Assembly: GCF_029360765.1 (NCBI RefSeq)
Contig: NZ_JARKNA010000013.1
Location: 1 to 64,000, forward strand
Length of the DNA: 64,000 nt
Origin: Terrimonas pollutisoli
GTDB lineage: Bacteria > Bacteroidota > Bacteroidia > Chitinophagales > Chitinophagaceae
Direction of reading: 5' to 3'
Positions 53,048-62,190 of the stretch are shown here, piece after piece. A program made the position numbers and the translations under genes. The stretch's first letter is position 1. Every line of letters starts with the position of its first letter. The notes beneath the pieces were generated by a model. The model was given only the letters and a program-made list of their open reading frames with translations, searched no databases and had not been told where the DNA came from.

Positions 53048-53094
53048 GAAAAATATTTTGTTGATATGTCTTTCAGTCATTCAAATGATTTACC

Positions 53095-53565
53095 ATGAAT
53101 CCTATACCAACTTTATACGAATGGGCCGGGGGAAAAGAAGCATTTGAGAATCTAACCCGGGTTTTCTATGATAAGGTTTTAAAAGATGAATTACTAGGGC
53201 CGGTTTTTAAAACCATGTCGGCAGAGCATAGCAGACATGTCGCACATTTTATCGCCGAAGTATTTGGTGGTCCTCCTCTCTATACAAATGGAGATAAAGG
53301 AACCCATGCGATTATGGTAGCGCATCATTTAGGCAAAATGCTGGATGAGCCAAAACGAAAACAATGGATGAAGCTTTTGCTGGATACAGCAGATGAAACA
53401 GGTCTTGCTGATGATCCGGAATTTCGTTCGGCATTTGTAGGTTACCTCGAATGGGGAAGCCGGATTGCTGTAATAAATTCTACCACTACAAATAATCCGA
53501 TCAATGAAAACGAACCCATGCCAACCTGGGGTTGGGGTGAAACAAAAGGTCCTTATCAACCATAA
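53095..53565 (+). CDS. Truncated haemoglobin-like protein
   Basis: The 156-residue protein starts PTLYEWAGGKEAFENLTRVFYDKV and has HHLGKMLDEPKRKQWMKLLLD, which fits the group II truncated globin fold with a haem-binding His in HAIMVAHH near 81-84 and a Trp in helix G (WM). The C-terminal WGWGETKG extension is common in this subtype. It may bind oxygen or nitric oxide in the cytoplasm. It follows the sigma gene by 47 bases. Confidence 0.85.
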   Translation: MNPIPTLYEWAGGKEAFENLTRVFYDKVLKDELLGPVFKTMSAEHSRHVAHFIAEVFGGPPLYTNGDKGTHAIMVAHHLGKMLDEPKRKQWMKLLLDTADETGLADDPEFRSAFVGYLEWGSRIAVINSTTTNNPINENEPMPTWGWGETKGPYQP

Positions 53566-53630
53566 TCGCAGATAAAATCCGGGATCAACGCATTGCTGCC
53601 TTCACTTGCATTTCGATCATTCTTAAATAA

Positions 53631-54431
53631 ATGAAAATGGATTTACAATTGAAAGACAAAACAGCGTTGATTTCCGGCTCTACGGCTGGTATTGGTTTTG
53701 CAATTGCCAACAGGTTTTTGCAGGAAGGCGCCAGGGTTATTATTAATGGAAGATCCAAAGAAAGTGTCGGCAAAGCAATCGAAGAATTAAAATCATCCGT
53801 GCATGGGGCAAAGGTTTCAGGCGTAGTCGCTGATTTTTCTAAAGTGGAAGAAGTAAACAAACTCATCCGCGAAGTAGAAGACGTGGATATTTTAATTAAT
53901 AATGCCGGCATATTTGAACCAAAACCATTTGCAGATATACCCGACGAAGATTGGTTTCGTTTTTTTGAAATCAACGTGATGAGCGGGGTACGATTGTCGA
54001 GACATTATTTTCCAAAAATGCTTAAGAAGAATTGGGGGCGCATCATTTTCATCTCAAGTGAGTCAGCTGTTTTTATCCCGGATGAGATGATCCATTACGG
54101 CATGACCAAGACCGCTCAACTTTCCATAAGCCGGGGCTTAGCCGAGTTAACAAAGGGAACCAATGTGACGGTCAATTCAATTTTGCCCGGCCCAACAAAA
54201 TCGAAAGGCGTGGGAACATTTATTGAAGATTTGTCCAAAGCAAATAATGGTTCGGTTGAACAGGTGGAAAAAGATTTTTTCACCAATATGCGGCCTACTT
54301 CACTGCTCCGGCGTTTCGCATCTATAGAAGAGGTTGCTGATACAGTAGTGTATTTTTCGAGTCCGCTTGCCTCGGCTACCAATGGTGCAGCTATTCGCAC
54401 AGATGGCGGATTGATACGATCTATTTTATAA
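53631..54431 (+). CDS. Short-chain dehydrogenase/reductase
   Basis: The 266-residue enzyme has the NAD(P)-binding ISGSTAGIGFAIANRF near 14-29, NNAG near 90, and the catalytic ISSES...YGMTK set (Ser, Tyr, Lys near 143-160). An alternative start at 53637 would shorten it by two residues. It is followed by a gluconate-type permease, so a sugar or sugar-acid substrate is plausible. Confidence 0.88.
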   Translation: MKMDLQLKDKTALISGSTAGIGFAIANRFLQEGARVIINGRSKESVGKAIEELKSSVHGAKVSGVVADFSKVEEVNKLIREVEDVDILINNAGIFEPKPFADIPDEDWFRFFEINVMSGVRLSRHYFPKMLKKNWGRIIFISSESAVFIPDEMIHYGMTKTAQLSISRGLAELTKGTNVTVNSILPGPTKSKGVGTFIEDLSKANNGSVEQVEKDFFTNMRPTSLLRRFASIEEVADTVVYFSSPLASATNGAAIRTDGGLIRSIL

Positions 54432-54531
54432 AATAGAGTTTACAGGTTAAAACATATGAATCTGCGGCTGCACAAGCAATACCGACTCGGTTGCTTCCGC
54501 CTGCAAGCATATATTTCCTTATCTTGTTTAG

Positions 54532-55866
54532 ATGAATGTGTCTTTATTGCAGGTGATCCTTTCTATGCTTGCCGGCATATTGGTGATCATTTTCTTAACT
54601 ACACGGTCAAAACTGCCCGCATTTTTTGCCATGTTGATAGCCTGTCTTATTACCGGGTTAGGCATTCAACTATCCCTGCCTGAATTGATCGCTATTTCTA
54701 AAACAGGTTTTGGAAATACCATGCAGTCACTCGGCTTCCTGATTGTATTAGGGACTTTGCTTGGACTATTACTTGAACATACGGGCAGCACCAAAGTGAT
54801 GGCGGAATACATTCTGAAAAGAGCCGGCGAAAAAAATGCTTCGTTAGCTCTTGGCATTACCGGCTTCATTGTAGGCTTACCGGTATTTTGTGATTCCGGG
54901 TTTATTGTACTTAGCGGCTTGAACAAATCGATGATCAAAAGAACAGGAATTTCGGCCGTTACCATGAGTGTATCACTGGCATCTGGTTTATACGTGGTGC
55001 ATTGCCTGTTGCCGCCGCATCCGGGAGCTGCGGCAGCGGCAGGTGCTATTGGTGCCGATATAGGCAAAATAATTTTATTCGGAATCATTATCGCTTTTCC
55101 GGTAATGCTGGTTGGTCACGGGTGGGCGGCATATGCAGGAAAAAAAATTACGCATTCTGCATTTGACGATGAAGAAATTATTGTTGAAAACAAAGTATAC
55201 CCCTCCGTTCAACAATCTTTCCTGCCAGTGATCGTGCCCATTGTACTGATCGCAGCAAGGTCATTTTTTATTACAACTCCTCATGCATCCCAGCCATGGA
55301 TGAAAAATCTTCTTGCATTAGGTGATCCTGTTATTGCATTGTTGATAGCCGTTCTATTGGCATTAACAGCCCAAAAAGGTTGGCAGAAGGGAAGTATCAG
55401 TAAGTTAATGCATGAAGCCTTGGAAAAAGCCGGCACGATCTTATTGATTACCGGCGCCGGTGGCGCATTTGGAGCCATATTAGCTTCCACCAATATGGGG
55501 AATCATTTTGCGTCGATGCCATGGTTAAGCAGTATTGGCCTATTCTTTCCGTTCCTGTTAGCATTTCTATTAAAAACAGCTCAGGGTTCATCAACCGTAG
55601 CTATTATTACTGCTGCTTCTATTGTATTGCCCTTATTGCCGGTACTAGGTCTCGATTCTGAAAATGGGAAACTTCTTTGCGCACTGGCCATGGGCGCCGG
55701 ATCAATGATTGTGTCCCATCCCAATGATTCTTATTTCTGGGTCATTGCCAAATTCGGCGGCATCGATATGAAAGCGATGCTGAAGGTATATTCCGTTGCC
55801 ACTATCATCATGGGACTAACGGCCATTTTGTTGATTTGGATCTTGTCACTTGTTATTATGTCGTAA
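54532..55866 (+). CDS. GntP family sugar-acid permease
   Basis: The 444-residue membrane protein has about 12 hydrophobic segments. GLPVFCDSGFIVLSGLNKSM near 118-137 and LPPHPGAAAAAGAIGADIGK near 161 are GntP-family signatures, with ATGNDSYFWV-type end PNDSYFWVIAKFGG near 397. It imports gluconate or related sugar acids with protons. It lies between SDR and Gfo/Idh genes. Confidence 0.92.
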   Translation: MNVSLLQVILSMLAGILVIIFLTTRSKLPAFFAMLIACLITGLGIQLSLPELIAISKTGFGNTMQSLGFLIVLGTLLGLLLEHTGSTKVMAEYILKRAGEKNASLALGITGFIVGLPVFCDSGFIVLSGLNKSMIKRTGISAVTMSVSLASGLYVVHCLLPPHPGAAAAAGAIGADIGKIILFGIIIAFPVMLVGHGWAAYAGKKITHSAFDDEEIIVENKVYPSVQQSFLPVIVPIVLIAARSFFITTPHASQPWMKNLLALGDPVIALLIAVLLALTAQKGWQKGSISKLMHEALEKAGTILLITGAGGAFGAILASTNMGNHFASMPWLSSIGLFFPFLLAFLLKTAQGSSTVAIITAASIVLPLLPVLGLDSENGKLLCALAMGAGSMIVSHPNDSYFWVIAKFGGIDMKAMLKVYSVATIIMGLTAILLIWILSLVIMS

Positions 55867-55978
55867 ATAAACCGGCCAACAGTTTAATTTTAAAAAAGCA
55901 CCAGGCGCATTTAATGAGAATAAAAAATTATTTTCAAGTACTCATTACTCATTCTGTACGTTTAAAAAAGCATTTAAC

Positions 55979-57115
55979 ATGTCTGTTGCTAAGCAATTAC
56001 TTTTAATCATTACCAGCCTGGCGGGGGCAATTACAATTAGCCAGTCAATGGAAGCACAAAGTACAACGGGCACCGCCCCGGTTCGTATAGCAGTAGCGGG
56101 CATTACACATGGGCATGCTGGTTTTATATTAGGCCGAAAACCTAAGCCAGATATTGTGTTGGTGGGTATCTATGAGCCAAACACTGATCTCGCAAAGCGA
56201 TACGCCAAATCATTCAACATAAACCCGGCCCTGTTCTATACAGACTTGGAAAAAATGCTGGCAGCAACAAAACCTGAAGCAGTAGTAGCATTCGGTTCTA
56301 TCTATGAACATATGGCGGTTGTAGAAGCCTGTGCACCTAAAGGAATACATGTGATGGTGGAGAAACCGATGGCTACCAACCTTGCACATGCGTTAAAGAT
56401 GGAGCAGCTTGCAAAAAAGCATAACATTTTGTTGCTGACAAATTATGAAACATCATGGTACCCTACCACCGAGAAAGTATACCAGTTGGCCAACGACAGT
56501 AACTACATGGGTGCTATAAAAAAAGTAGTGATTCATGATGGTCATAAAGGGCCGAAGGAAATCGGCGTCAATAAAGAATTTTTGGATTGGCTAACCGACC
56601 CCATACAAAATGGCGGTGGCGCTTTGATCGATTTCGGTTGCTATGGCGCCAACCTGATGACCTATTTGATGCGTGGCGAAAAACCGGTTTCTGTCACGGC
56701 CATTACCCAACAATTTAAACCTCATATTTATCCAAAAGTAGATGATGAGGCAACCATCATTGTCACTTATCCATCGGCGCAATGCATTATCCAGGCTTCC
56801 TGGAACTGGCCGTTTAGCCGAAAAGACATGGAAGTGTATGGCGAAACAGGGTATGCTATTGCCGTCAACAATTCGACATTGCGTTTAAAAAATAAGGAAG
56901 CGGAACCAGAAAAAAGCCTGCAGCTAACCGCTAAAAAAATGGGCGTATATGATGACCCTATCTCCTACTTCGCAGATGTAGTGCGAAATAAAATTCGAGT
57001 GCCGGCATATGGCTTGTATTCACTGGAGAACAATGTAATGGTAGTGCGGATATTAGAAGCTGCCAGTGAATCAGCCAAATCAGGAAAAACAATTATGCTT
57101 TCCAATTTGCGGTAA
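55979..57115 (+). CDS. Gfo/Idh/MocA family oxidoreductase with signal peptide
   Basis: The 378-residue protein has an N-terminal hydrophobic stretch ending SQSMEAQ near 26, then the Rossmann start VRIAVAGITHGHAG near 37-50, FGSIYEHMAVVEACAPKGIHVMVEKPM near 96-122 with the EKP motif, and GGGALIDFGCYGANLM near 210. Members oxidise sugars or inositols with NAD(P); a secreted form would be periplasmic. It begins 112 bases past the permease gene. Confidence 0.88.
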   Translation: MSVAKQLLLIITSLAGAITISQSMEAQSTTGTAPVRIAVAGITHGHAGFILGRKPKPDIVLVGIYEPNTDLAKRYAKSFNINPALFYTDLEKMLAATKPEAVVAFGSIYEHMAVVEACAPKGIHVMVEKPMATNLAHALKMEQLAKKHNILLLTNYETSWYPTTEKVYQLANDSNYMGAIKKVVIHDGHKGPKEIGVNKEFLDWLTDPIQNGGGALIDFGCYGANLMTYLMRGEKPVSVTAITQQFKPHIYPKVDDEATIIVTYPSAQCIIQASWNWPFSRKDMEVYGETGYAIAVNNSTLRLKNKEAEPEKSLQLTAKKMGVYDDPISYFADVVRNKIRVPAYGLYSLENNVMVVRILEAASESAKSGKTIMLSNLR

Positions 57116-57181
57116 GCAATCCTGTTCCGAAATGATTATTTCGCAATAGGCGCTTCATCTCAAAAAGCAGGCGTTGATTAG

Positions 57182-57592
57182 TTATTTCTTCTCATCATCG
57201 AAAACATTCAACCGCTGATGGTTGGTATTGCTGGCGATATACAACGCAAAGCCGGCAATAGCTGTATCCTTCAGCAAATTGGTGAAGTTCATCCGCTTTT
57301 CCACCAGGTCCCCGGCTTGTGAATAATTGGGCCAGTGTATCAATATCACAAACAGGATAAGCATAGCGGCCAACAGGTACCCCGCAAGGGATACATAACG
57401 GTTGATGATAAAAGAAATAGCTGCGAGGATAAATGCAGCACCAACAAAATAAACCCAAATAACACCACCTGGCAGATAGGTGGGCACAAAACTCATCATC
57501 TCCTTCGGGTATTTAAAATGCTGTATACCAAAAACGATCATTACAATGGCCAATAGCCAAACGGCTATGCGTGAGATAATGTGTTGGTTCAT
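57182..57592 (-). CDS. DoxX-like small membrane protein
   Basis: The 136-residue protein has four hydrophobic segments (8-25, 42-60, 66-88, 105-122). GIQHFKYPKEMMSFVP near 22-38, ending with a LKDTAIAGFALYIAS helix, is the pattern of DoxX/SURF4-like proteins. Function unknown. It is convergent with the Gfo/Idh gene. Confidence 0.75.
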   Translation of the reverse strand: MNQHIISRIAVWLLAIVMIVFGIQHFKYPKEMMSFVPTYLPGGVIWVYFVGAAFILAAISFIINRYVSLAGYLLAAMLILFVILIHWPNYSQAGDLVEKRMNFTNLLKDTAIAGFALYIASNTNHQRLNVFDDEKK

Positions 57593-57711
57593 AAAAAGAG
57601 CTTTTTGATGCTTTTAAGTTACACACTTTCCGGCATTTATTAAACAGCTTTTTTTACACAACAATTTTTGAGCGTTAATTGGTAAGAGGAAACCGTTAAA
57701 AAACTCAGCGG

Positions 57712-58317
57712 CTAATTTAATTTTTCTACTTCAACATTGCGAAGATCATTGAGCTTATATAACACCTCATCCAACCTGTTTTTAGGAATACCGATTTGCA
57801 AAGAACAAAATAAATTCATCTCCTGTCTGGTGACATGGCAATCAAATTGCTTAGCGATCATCATCACCTCATTCATCTGTGTATAGTCAAATTGCAGGCG
57901 GTATTGAATCAACACCGGTTTCTGCACCAATGGCGTTACCTGCAAAGCCAGCGCCGCTGCACTCTTATAGGCGTTGATCAATCCGGGCACACCCAGTAAT
58001 GTTCCGCCGAAATACCGGGCGACAATGATCAAAACATTAGTCATTTGTTTGCTGTCTATCTGGCCAAGTATAGGCCTGCCGGCAGAGCCTGAAGGTTCTC
58101 CATCATCGCTGACCCGATGAGTAGCGCCATCCAATCCTATCCGATAAGCGAAACAGTGATGAGTAGCTTTGGGATGTCCTTTTTTTACAAGAGTTAACTT
58201 TTCCTTGAAGTCATTGATATCGGCAACCGGGAACGCAAAGCTAATAAACTTACTACCCCGGTCCTTAAATTCAGCTGTTGAAGGTTGTTCAATCGTGTTG
58301 TAATAATCAGGAATCAA
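57712..58317 (-). CDS. YigZ/IMPACT family protein
   Basis: The 201-residue protein has the UPF0029 N-terminal domain with KFISFAFPV, HCFAYRIG, SDDGEPSGSAGRPIL near 74-88, ARYFGGTLLGVPGLINAYKSAAALAL near 106, and the C-terminal DUF1949 domain. Family role uncertain, probably in translation or proteolysis control. Its start overlaps the ribD stop by 4 bases, so the two genes are coupled. Confidence 0.93.
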   Translation of the reverse strand: MIPDYYNTIEQPSTAEFKDRGSKFISFAFPVADINDFKEKLTLVKKGHPKATHHCFAYRIGLDGATHRVSDDGEPSGSAGRPILGQIDSKQMTNVLIIVARYFGGTLLGVPGLINAYKSAAALALQVTPLVQKPVLIQYRLQFDYTQMNEVMMIAKQFDCHVTRQEMNLFCSLQIGIPKNRLDEVLYKLNDLRNVEVEKLN

Positions 58318-59351
58318 TTTTGTATTCGTTTAAATATGTTGATAGTGTCTCCCTGCAGGTTGAAGGTTTTTTCCAGTATAGCATTTGATAAACAGGGAGC
58401 CTGCAACCCTTTTTCATCATGTTCAACCGTCTGCGTTGCACTTTGAATAATCCTGGCTTCATCCCACAATTCCTCCTGTATAAAGGATTGTAATAATCTT
58501 GCACCACCTTCCACCAAAACACTTTGGATTTTCAATTGGTACAATGCTTGCATCATTTGACTGACTACACTCCCGTCGCCGTTTAACCGGCAATAGAGAA
58601 GACTGCCTGTTTCCTCCTGTTTGATTGAATTAAAGATTATCGTCCGTGGGTTGCCATTAAATATATTAAGAGAAGAAGGCAATCGCAGGTTGATATCCAG
58701 TACAAGCCTCAAAGGTGATGGGCCGGTAAAAAGCCGATTCGTCAAAGTCGGGTTATCCAGTAAAGCCGTATTAGTGCCGACCATAATAGCATTTTCCTGG
58801 CTTCGCCATTTGTGAACAAGCCGGTTACTGCAGTCATTGCTTATGAGCAATCTTTTATCTGTGCCGGAAGAAATTTTGCCAGCAGCCGTCTGCGCCCATT
58901 TTAATATAATGTAGGGTTGCTGTTGCTGGTGAAAAGTAAAAAATCGCTTGTTAAGCTCCGTTGACTGTTTTTCCAGGATTCCCGTTTCAACCTGGATGCC
59001 TGCTGCAATTAGCTTTTCTATTCCCTTACCATCCACTTCTTTAAAAGGATCCCTGCAGCCTATTATTACCCTCGGAATATGATGCTTTATAATAAGGTCG
59101 GCGCAAGGCGGCGTCTTGCCAAAATGGGCGCAGGGTTCAAGTGAGACATATAGTGTTGATTTCGGGAAAAGATCCTCATAACCATTTTCAATAGCCTGGC
59201 GAATACAATTCACTTCCGCATGAGCTTCACCATATCGCTGGTGCCAGCCCTCACCAATGACCTTATCCTCATATACAAGCACCGCCCCTACCATAGGGTT
59301 GGGAGCCACATAGCCGGTTCCCAGTTTCGCCAGTTGCAGGCATCGGGTCAT
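58314..59351 (-). CDS. ribD: Bifunctional riboflavin deaminase/reductase RibD
   Basis: The protein has 345 residues from MTRCLQLAKL; the frame extends upstream (GTG at 59423 or TTG at 59372, giving TAHDIYM), where the family usually has an acidic-YM start, so the exact start is open. The deaminase domain has HAEVNCI and EPCAHFGKTPPCADLI, binding zinc. The reductase domain has KWAQTAAGKISSG and VEGGARLLQSF. Catalyses two steps of riboflavin synthesis. Followed by yigZ with a 4-base overlap. Confidence 0.92.
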   Translation of the reverse strand: MTRCLQLAKLGTGYVAPNPMVGAVLVYEDKVIGEGWHQRYGEAHAEVNCIRQAIENGYEDLFPKSTLYVSLEPCAHFGKTPPCADLIIKHHIPRVIIGCRDPFKEVDGKGIEKLIAAGIQVETGILEKQSTELNKRFFTFHQQQQPYIILKWAQTAAGKISSGTDKRLLISNDCSNRLVHKWRSQENAIMVGTNTALLDNPTLTNRLFTGPSPLRLVLDINLRLPSSLNIFNGNPRTIIFNSIKQEETGSLLYCRLNGDGSVVSQMMQALYQLKIQSVLVEGGARLLQSFIQEELWDEARIIQSATQTVEHDEKGLQAPCLSNAILEKTFNLQGDTINIFKRIQN

Positions 59352-59444
59352 ATATATATCGTGAGCTGTCAATACATCTAAATTAGCCTGCAAATATAGC
59401 CGTTTCCCCGTCCTGCTTATCACTGCTCATTCACCGCTTAATTG

Positions 59445-59452
59445 TAAGTTTG
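59445..59452 (+). promoter_or_regulatory. Bacteroidota -7 promoter motif for prmC
   Basis: TAAGTTTG fits TAnnTTTG and lies 26 bases ahead of the prmC ATG at 59478. Confidence 0.45.
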
Positions 59453-59477
59453 CCGCTCCCGCAGAACGGGACAAGTT

Positions 59478-60332
59478 ATGACTATCCAGGAAGCAAGCCG
59501 TGATCTAAAAGCAAAACTCCAATCCATCTATGAAAATGGAGAGGCTGAAACTATCAGCGAATGGATAATTGAATCATTGACCGGGATCAAATGCAGCGAC
59601 CGCATTTTTCAGAAAGACAAAATGCTCAATGCTGAGCAGGAACAACAATTGAAGCAATGGGCCGAACGGCTTTTACAATATGAACCGGTCCAGTATGTGA
59701 TGAATGAATCGTGGTTTTGCGGTTTGAAATTGTATGTTGATAAAAATGTGCTGATCCCGAGGCCCGAAACCGAAGAGTTAGTGGAATGGATTATTTCGGA
59801 CTGCAAATTTCCTGTCAACGCCCTGTCCATTCTCGATATAGGAACTGGCAGCGGTTGCATACCTATCGCCTTAAAAAAAAGACTACCAAAAGCGCAGGTT
59901 TGGAGTTGCGATATCAGTGAAGGGGCCTTAGAAGTGGCTAAAAAAAACGCTTCAACGCTCGGCATCGATGTAAACTTTCTTCGGCTCGACTTTTTGAATG
60001 AAGAAAAAAGGAACACACTTTACAAATTTGATATCATCGTCAGCAATCCGCCTTATATCCCTGTCAAAGACAAACTAACTATGCATCGCAATGTGCTCGA
60101 CTTTGAGCCGGGCACGGCACTTTTTGTTCCCGACAACGACGCCCTGGTCTTTTACAAGGCCCTGGCTGATTTTGGAAAAACGCATTTAAACAAAAAAGGT
60201 TTTATCTATGCCGAAATTCATGAAAGTATTGGAAAGCTGACGAAGGAACTGTTCGAAAGCAACGGTTACACTCCCACAATTAAAAAAGACATGCAGGGCA
60301 AAGAAAGAATGATCAGGTGTTCTGTTAATTGA
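59478..60332 (+). CDS. prmC: Release factor glutamine methyltransferase PrmC
   Basis: The 284-residue enzyme methylates the GGQ glutamine of RF1/RF2. N-terminal helical domain (residues 1-95) with the linker PRPETEELVEWI near 95-107, then SAM motif LDIGTGSGCIPIALKKRLPK near 118-137, and the catalytic NPPYIP near 193. The end overlaps the convergent lipocalin-like gene by 8 bases. Confidence 0.93.
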   Translation: MTIQEASRDLKAKLQSIYENGEAETISEWIIESLTGIKCSDRIFQKDKMLNAEQEQQLKQWAERLLQYEPVQYVMNESWFCGLKLYVDKNVLIPRPETEELVEWIISDCKFPVNALSILDIGTGSGCIPIALKKRLPKAQVWSCDISEGALEVAKKNASTLGIDVNFLRLDFLNEEKRNTLYKFDIIVSNPPYIPVKDKLTMHRNVLDFEPGTALFVPDNDALVFYKALADFGKTHLNKKGFIYAEIHESIGKLTKELFESNGYTPTIKKDMQGKERMIRCSVN

Positions 60333-60735
60333 TGCGAACGTATTCAGTTTTGAATACAGCACCATTAGATGTGGCTGAAATGACCAGTTTATCGCTGTTG
60401 ACTGTTTCTACCCGGCGAAGTTCATTGCGGCTGATATTACCATAATTGTCTGCCTCAAACTGTAATAACAGCTCTCCTGATGAATTATCAAATGAATAGG
60501 TGCCGGCACCACCGGGAACATCTGTATAAAAACTAAATTCAGCATTTGGATTAAATGTCACAATCTCGTTGAAGCGGGTCACCGTTTCCCAACCAAAACC
60601 TCCGGCAGCCGGATCACTGAAAATGGCGGTATTCTTCCATTTTCCAACTATAGCGGGGCTTGCTGATTCTTTTTTACAGGAAGTTGTGGCAAGTGTAAGT
60701 AAGATCAAACAAGTATACAGGATTTTGCTTTTCAC
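60325..60735 (-). CDS. Lipocalin-like lipoprotein
   Basis: The 136-residue protein has lipobox TTSC (Cys20) followed by KKESASP. GKWKNTAIFSDPAAGG near 31-46 and the strand pattern FYTDVPGGAGTYSFDN match the small lipocalin-like domain family common in Bacteroidota. It is outer-membrane anchored; ligand unknown. Confidence 0.75.
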   Translation of the reverse strand: MKSKILYTCLILLTLATTSCKKESASPAIVGKWKNTAIFSDPAAGGFGWETVTRFNEIVTFNPNAEFSFYTDVPGGAGTYSFDNSSGELLLQFEADNYGNISRNELRRVETVNSDKLVISATSNGAVFKTEYVRIN

Positions 60736-60818
60736 ACCTTCGGATTTTGGAAAGGCAAAATACTAAATTGATCTATAAAACAGATTAGGACTTTCCCCCG
60801 TAAGAATACGTAAAGCTT

Positions 60819-61217
60819 TTATCTCACATTAGCTACCACCTTAGCCCCGGCTTTTTTAGCTGATTGCATCAGGCGGAACACTTCACCGTAATAAGAGATA
60901 GTATCTGCATTGATAACAACAGAAGGCGTATCCACCTGCAATCTTACCCGGTCCACTTCCCTTTTGATAAAGCTGTCAAGCAATGCCGGCGGTACTTCTT
61001 TATGCCCTATATAAAATTTTTGATCCTTGTCAATTGAAACAACAATATTCTGTTTGGCTTTCGTATCCTTTGTTCCGCGGGGATTATTCACTTTCACGAC
61101 GTTCGGATTTGCCATCGTAGAAATGATCAAAAAGAACATCAGTAATATGAAGATGATGTCATTCAGCGAGTCTGTAAATACCTCCGATTCCTGCGTTAAA
61201 CTCTTTCTAAGATTCAT
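60819..61217 (-). CDS. ExbD/TolR family protein
   Basis: The 132-residue protein has one N-terminal transmembrane helix with the key Asp in SLNDIIFILLMFFLIIST near 17-34 (Asp20), then a periplasmic domain. With ExbB it forms the proton-driven motor that energises TonB receptors or the Tol system. The exbB gene is 14 bases upstream on the same strand; no tonB gene is in the window. Confidence 0.9.
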   Translation of the reverse strand: MNLRKSLTQESEVFTDSLNDIIFILLMFFLIISTMANPNVVKVNNPRGTKDTKAKQNIVVSIDKDQKFYIGHKEVPPALLDSFIKREVDRVRLQVDTPSVVINADTISYYGEVFRLMQSAKKAGAKVVANVR

Positions 61218-61231
61218 TTTTGCGTGTTTAA

Positions 61232-61927
61232 TTACTTGGTAGGTTCCTGTAACACATCCAAAAAGTCTGCAGCCGAAGCTTCCATCTTATTAGCGGTTCT
61301 GCTGATCTGCGCATGCAGGTAATTATAACAAAGGAAGGCAATCAACCCGATCACCAACCCTGTGATAGAAGTGATCAATTTTGTATAGATACCCTGTGAA
61401 ATAACAGCCAAATTGATGTCACCTCCAGCCTGGTTGATCTGCGAAAACAACTGCATCAATCCCATCAGCGTACCTACGAAACCAAAAATGGGAGCCGCTC
61501 TCGATACCACGGTCAACATACCCATATTTTTCTCCAGCTTATACATTTCCAGCTGACCCACATTATCCATGCTGCTTTCAATAGCGTCAATTGGTTTACC
61601 AATCCGCTGAATGCCTTTTTCAATAATACGTGCAACAGCGTTGTTGGTATTTTTTGCAAAACTTCTTGCTGCTGTCATATTCCCGCTAACAATATGATCA
61701 CGGATAATATTCATGAAATTGTTGTCGATCTTTGAAGCATTGCGGATGGCGATATAGCGCTCAGCAAAAACATACACAGTCAATAACAGCATCACCCCCA
61801 GCGGAATCATGATCCAGCCACCCATATAAATCAGGTCAAAAAAACTGATTGTTTTACCTGCCGCAGTTGTAGCAGTTTGCTGAACGGCCTGGGTTAGGGT
61901 ATCGACGATCTGTAAAAGGTCAAACAT
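61232..61927 (-). CDS. ExbB/TolQ (MotA-type) proton channel protein
   Basis: The 231-residue protein has three transmembrane helices (near 30-50, 138-160, 178-200) with the MotA/ExbB pattern GTLMGLMQLFSQINQAGG near 158-175 and a Thr/Ser-rich helix SQGIYTKLITSITGLVIGLIAF near 186. It forms the motor channel with ExbD. Confidence 0.92.
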   Translation of the reverse strand: MFDLLQIVDTLTQAVQQTATTAAGKTISFFDLIYMGGWIMIPLGVMLLLTVYVFAERYIAIRNASKIDNNFMNIIRDHIVSGNMTAARSFAKNTNNAVARIIEKGIQRIGKPIDAIESSMDNVGQLEMYKLEKNMGMLTVVSRAAPIFGFVGTLMGLMQLFSQINQAGGDINLAVISQGIYTKLITSITGLVIGLIAFLCYNYLHAQISRTANKMEASAADFLDVLQEPTK

Positions 61928-62100
61928 AGATATTCTCTTTTAAGTGGGTAAAAGTAACTAAGGATGAATAAATACAATTTCAAATATTATCAACAACCCT
62001 GAATAACATCATTGCTTTCTGTCATTCAACACGAATGAACGAAAAAAAAGATGCTACGTTGTACCCAAGCCTAAAGTTTTGGAGTTCTTTAACAAGAGAG

Positions 62101-62190
62101 AAGTTTAAAATGTTCCAAAAGTTTAAAAGGTTTAAGAAGTTGATACCAACCTCTTAAACCTTTTAAACCTGTTAAACTTCTTAAACTCAC
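62101..62190. repeat. Inverted TTTAAAC/GTTTAAA repeat downstream of the band-7 gene
   Basis: AGTTTAAAAGGTTTAAGAAG (62118-62137) is matched in inverted, imperfect form by CTTCTTAAACT and TTTTAAACC (62154-62188). The sequence is made of AGTTTAA/GTTTAAG units. It may serve as a bidirectional terminator or is a decayed dispersed repeat. Confidence 0.5.
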
